Made by a program: the position numbers and the translations under genes. The notes under the pieces were generated by a model. It had not been told where the DNA came from. It did not search any database and was given only the letters and a program-made list of their open reading frames with translations. Below, one piece after another: positions 5,489 through 7,688 of a stretch of DNA of 7,688 bases. The stretch covers positions 1-7,688 of the forward strand of contig MAXP01000040.1 of assembly GCA_001751085.1 (NCBI GenBank). The letters run 5' to 3'. Within the stretch, counting starts at the first letter, position 1. Each line of letters opens with the position of its first letter. This DNA comes from Desulfobacterales bacterium C00003060 (GTDB taxonomy: Bacteria > Desulfobacterota > Desulfobacteria > Desulfobacterales > C00003060).

Positions 5489-6478
5489 ATGTTTGGAATC
5501 AATCAAAAAAAGTATTTGAATTTGTCGCTTTGTGTCGTGTTTGTCAGTCTTGGATTGATCTGCCTCTTGCCTGGATTGGCTGCTTCAGGCCCCAGGGAGG
5601 GAAAAGAAACAGCAAGGGTGATTATGGTCGGAGACCGGTTGGTGGACATTGCTTATAACCTCGGCGTCTTGCCGGAAGCAATGGTAGTAAGGTGTATCTG
5701 GCCTGCTGCTTCGAGCGAACTGAATTCAGTTCGCTCTTTGGGCTGCCCCAAGTACGTAACAATCAAAAACAAGGGAGCTGTGGCCAAATTCGCAGCAACA
5801 ACCGGTATCAAGCGGATCCTGATAGAAAACAGCAAGGACTTCTCTCTATATGCGCCCGATGTCAATCCCATGAAAGTAGTCGCCCAACTCGAAGGAAAGG
5901 GATTTGATGTGGAGTCTGTGGGTTTTTCTGACGGCATTGAATCGGCAATTGAACAGATGGGGAGGCTTCTAAATCGCGAGGCAAAGGCCGGAGAATTGAT
6001 CAAGTCCTACAAGTCCCGGCTCAAGAAATCGTTGAAGAGGATGCCTGACAAGAAACAAAATAAGAAGGTGTTGATACTGCGAGGCATCCCAGTCGGCAAC
6101 ACCGGCAAATTTTTTGTTCAGGTGGAAGCCTCAAAGGGTTATTCCGACCGTTTTTTTCTCGAACCTATGGGATGCGAAAACAGAGCAGATTTGCTTCAAT
6201 CTAAGGGAACACAGGTAACAAAAGGATATTTCTTGCTGAAAAACATGGCGGATATTGCAAAGGCAAATCCTGATGTGATCATCATAACAGGCGAATCTTT
6301 CCCTGTGCAAAAGGCATTGAGCAAACATTCGTCGCTGTTTGATATCCCTGCCGTCAAGAATCATGAAATATACAGCCTCCCTCTGTATATTGATTCATCA
6401 GTGATTGAATATCCTAACATACTGATGCAGTGGACTTCGGCTCTATGTAAACAAGCCACGCCCAGACGGGGGCCTTGA
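5489..6478 (+). CDS. Periplasmic substrate-binding protein, BtuF/FecB-like (Peripla_BP_2 fold)
   Basis: This 329-residue protein has a signal peptide (hydrophobic about 10-32, cleavage probably near GLAA/SG). Its mature start, ARVIMVGDRLVDIAYNLG, is the opening of class III binding proteins, as in BtuF, FecB and FhuD. Further supporting stretches are GIKRILIENS, a long connecting helix (about 150-190), NPDVIIITGES and the C-terminal VKNHEIYSLP. Such proteins pass metal chelates or corrinoids to an inner-membrane ABC importer. The gene follows a TonB-dependent receptor, so the two probably act in series. No permease or ATPase gene follows; decayed sequence does. Two cysteines (69 and 86) flank a loop whose DNA is a perfect 24-bp palindrome. 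AAAAGGA at 5475-5481 is the ribosome site. The ligand is not identifiable. Confidence 0.85.
   Translation: MFGINQKKYLNLSLCVVFVSLGLICLLPGLAASGPREGKETARVIMVGDRLVDIAYNLGVLPEAMVVRCIWPAASSELNSVRSLGCPKYVTIKNKGAVAKFAATTGIKRILIENSKDFSLYAPDVNPMKVVAQLEGKGFDVESVGFSDGIESAIEQMGRLLNREAKAGELIKSYKSRLKKSLKRMPDKKQNKKVLILRGIPVGNTGKFFVQVEASKGYSDRFFLEPMGCENRADLLQSKGTQVTKGYFLLKNMADIAKANPDVIIITGESFPVQKALSKHSSLFDIPAVKNHEIYSLPLYIDSSVIEYPNILMQWTSALCKQATPRRGP
5713..5736. repeat. Perfect 24-bp palindrome inside the binding-protein gene
   Basis: The half-site GAGCGAACTGAA is followed at once by its exact reverse complement, with no spacer; the centre is GAATTC. It falls in codons 75-83 (S-S-E-L-N-S-V-R-S), between Cys69 and Cys86. 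It could be an operator, a foldback in the message, or the scar of a templated repair event; the sequence does not decide. Confidence 0.9.
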
Positions 6479-6520
6479 GGGCTTGTCCGTCATTGAATCG
6501 TTTTATGGAATAGTGGAGTA

Positions 6521-6549
6521 GTGGCGGCCTGTCTCCTGCAGGCCGTCAC
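6521..6549. repeat. Strong hairpin after the binding-protein gene, REP-like
   Basis: GTGGCGGCCTG (6521-6531) pairs with CAGGCCGTCAC (6539-6549) as an 11-bp stem with one G-T pair and a 7-nt loop. GTAG sits at its 5' edge (6518-6521); a GTAG next to a hairpin is the hallmark of REP sequences recognised by RAYT transposases. A Y1 transposase remnant starts immediately beyond it. There is no T-tract on either side. It could also act as a processing or stability hairpin 42 nt after the upstream stop. Confidence 0.5.
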
Positions 6550-6698
6550 GAACTTTATCTCCGAACTTTCCTTAAGAAGCTCCACAAACGAAACGCCTCG
6601 TAGTCACCTCCCTCATAGAAGATTTTTTCGGATCTTCTGCCTCCATTCATTACGTGGTACCAGGCGCCTGGATACTCTATTCTGACTGGTCGAGCCAT
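6550..6698 (-). pseudogene. Y1 (IS200-like/RAYT) transposase, N-terminal remnant with frameshift
   Basis: Read on the - strand from ATG at 6698, the translation MARPVRIEYPGAWYHVMNGG followed by RRSEKIFYEGGDYEAF is the characteristic N-terminus of Y1_Tnp (PF01797) transposases of the REP-associated type. The frame then reads RLWSFLRKVRR and stops at 6555-6557. In the next frame homology continues as FVELLKESSEIK, which shows a frameshift near 6590. The sequence then departs from the family, so the HUH metal site and catalytic tyrosine are absent. The piece is about 50 codons of a protein that is usually well over 150. It is dead and points to past transposition between the binding-protein gene and the second receptor. 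Confidence 0.8.
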
Positions 6699-6925
6699 GC
6701 CACACTCTGTACCCCTTCGCCCCACTAGAGTCAAGAGTAGACTTGCCCCCTATTGTGACCGTTGCCCCTCTTGACCAAATTGGAGGCATTTTCTGGTTGA
6801 CTTCCCGGCAGAATAATGCTAATTGAGATACACTTACAATTACGTTGGCGAACCCTTCAGGCCGGTTTTTCGGCCGACACATCGCCCGTCAGTAAACCAT
6901 TCCCTGGCCTCAAGGCATTGTCAAC
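6699..6925. other. Non-coding stretch upstream of the transposase remnant
   Basis: No credible gene was found on either strand. The part next to the remnant is probably old flanking sequence of the transposon. One short stem, GGCCG (6860-6864) with CGGCC (6871-6875) around GTTTTT, is present without a following T-tract. Confidence 0.35.
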
Positions 6926-6968
6926 GGCAACACCGTCCACCTCGAAGCAAGGGAGGTGATCATCAGGC
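6926..6968 (+). repeat. Receptor-leader repeat, copy 2 (partner at 3029-3071)
   Basis: It matches copy 1 at 38 of 43 positions. Here it contains a clean stem, CACCTC (6938-6943) with GAGGTG (6953-6958) and loop GAAGCAAGG; in copy 1 the stem has one T-T mismatch. In this copy nothing interrupts the run from the repeat to CGTGTGGAAA at 6983-6992. Confidence 0.8.
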
Positions 6969-7136
6969 CATAGCCCAAACAACGTGTGGAAAGGCGGCTC
7001 CCCCGGCCAAGAGTGAGACCGCCTTTCCAGTAGAAGACACACCTGGTTAGGTCGCTAACCGTGGCGCCCCTCTGTTCTTTTTCCTACCAGAACTGCGGGG
7101 AATTGTCAATGCTCAGATCAGAATCGGAGGAAAGAT
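6969..7136 (+). promoter_or_regulatory. Candidate structured 5' leader of the second receptor gene
   Basis: Two further exact stems lie before the ATG: GGAAAGGCGG (6988-6997) with CCGCCTTTCC (7019-7028), extendable by CTC/GAG with one bulge, and GGTTAG (7045-7050) with CTAACC (7055-7060) around GTCG. GTGT (6984-6987) can close with ACAC near 7037-7042. The ribosome site GGAGG is at 7126-7130. The density of stems suggests a regulatory RNA leader, but I recognise no known class; the conserved cobalamin riboswitch boxes were looked for and not seen. No promoter could be placed. Confidence 0.4.
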
Positions 7137-7688
7137 ATGAAACACTGTAAATTGCTGTTCTTATGTATCCTGATTTGTGCCTTCGCGTCTATCGCACAGG
7201 CACAGGAAAAAGACCAGGCGCCCTCGGCGGTAGAACTGGAGAAAACAGTGGTCACTGCCACACGGACAGAGACACCAATCGTGGATCTGCCGGTGAGTGT
7301 CACAGTGATAACAAAAGATGACATAAACAAGATGTCCGTAAAAACCGTAGACGATGTGCTGAACAATGCCGCGGGTATAAACGTGAGGCGCTGCAAAGGT
7401 CTTGCAGATACGGGCCACACAACGATCGGAATGAGAGGGCTTGGAAGAGATACCTCAAGGATACTCTTTCTCAAAGACGGGATTCCTCTCAATAATACTT
7501 ACACGGGTTCTGTCGGCAATTTCTGGGACGTTATGTCGGTCGATGACATAGAAAAGATCGAGATAGTCAGAGGGGCATCGTCAGCCCTTTATGGGTCAAG
7601 TGCAATGGGGGGCGTCATCAACATCATCACCCGCCCTGCAACGAAGAAGATTGCAGGAGGCGTGAGCTTTGAGGGCGGCACCCTTGAC
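7137..7688 (+). CDS. Second TonB-dependent outer-membrane receptor, N-terminal 184 codons
   Basis: The frame is open from ATG 7137 to the window end. GGAGG at 7126-7130, 6 nt before the start, is a good ribosome site. The signal peptide (MKHCKLLFLCILICAFASIA, then QA|QE) probably ends at residue 22. A TonB box follows near 35-41 (EKTVVTA). The plug domain shows IGMRGLG, LFLKDGIPLN and IEIVRGASSALYGSSAMGGV, then INIITRP. The barrel lies beyond the window. The end of the signal peptide, the TonB box and the upstream DNA resemble those of the receptor at 3387, so the two may be duplicated paralogues. The plug sequences differ enough that different ligands are likely. The ligand is not identifiable. 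Confidence 0.93.
   Translation, partial: MKHCKLLFLCILICAFASIAQAQEKDQAPSAVELEKTVVTATRTETPIVDLPVSVTVITKDDINKMSVKTVDDVLNNAAGINVRRCKGLADTGHTTIGMRGLGRDTSRILFLKDGIPLNNTYTGSVGNFWDVMSVDDIEKIEIVRGASSALYGSSAMGGVINIITRPATKKIAGGVSFEGGTLD

Noticed and set aside
5362..5658. 98-codon + strand frame overlapping the start of the binding-protein gene
   Set aside because: It runs through the intergenic hairpins into another frame of the signal-peptide region, and the product looks random.
6613..6882. 89-codon - strand frame over the transposase remnant
   Set aside because: It is a different frame from the recognisable Y1 transposase sequence and only shadows it.

Overview
The window looks like chromosomal DNA of a Gram-negative, outer-membrane-bearing bacterium. 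The proteins resemble those of Desulfobacterota (sulfate-reducer-like deltaproteobacteria). That assignment is an inference from protein style, moderate GC and repeat-rich gene junctions; no marker gene is present to prove it. All intact genes lie on the + strand and belong to TonB-powered uptake across the outer membrane.

Layout. 1-88 is the tail of an ExbB/TolQ-type proton channel protein. 145-567 is ExbD. 1000-1776 is TonB, with its start uncertain between 1000 and 1099. 1773-3062 is an exported TPR protein whose start overlaps the tonB stop. 3387-5282 is a complete TonB-dependent outer-membrane receptor. 5489-6478 is a periplasmic binding protein of the BtuF/FecB type. 7137-7688 is the first 184 codons of a second TonB-dependent receptor. 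ExbB and ExbD would use the proton gradient to energise TonB, which pulls on the receptor plug. The binding protein would then collect the substrate for an inner-membrane ABC transporter, which is not in the window. The substrate cannot be read from the sequence. The order exbB-exbD-tonB-TPR matches the TonB2/TtpC-type clusters known from Vibrio and relatives.

The non-coding parts are unusually rich. Two probable MITEs (short non-autonomous transposons) each have terminal inverted repeats and an exact 8-bp target duplication. One lies at 667-952 between exbD and tonB, the other at 3088-3296 between the TPR gene and the first receptor. Seven-base tandem repeats occur at five places near gene junctions, and one array encodes the signal peptide of the TPR protein. 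About 43 bp upstream of both receptors is shared (38 of 43 identical), which suggests a duplicated leader. The stretch 6479-7136 holds a hairpin with a REP-like look, a broken Y1 (RAYT-like) transposase remnant on the - strand, and a leader with several hairpins. A perfect 24-bp palindrome sits inside the binding-protein gene.

The core uptake system is of a known kind. The less expected material is the repeat and mobile-element architecture and the shared receptor leader. No tRNA, rRNA, CRISPR array, convincing promoter or T-tract terminator was seen.
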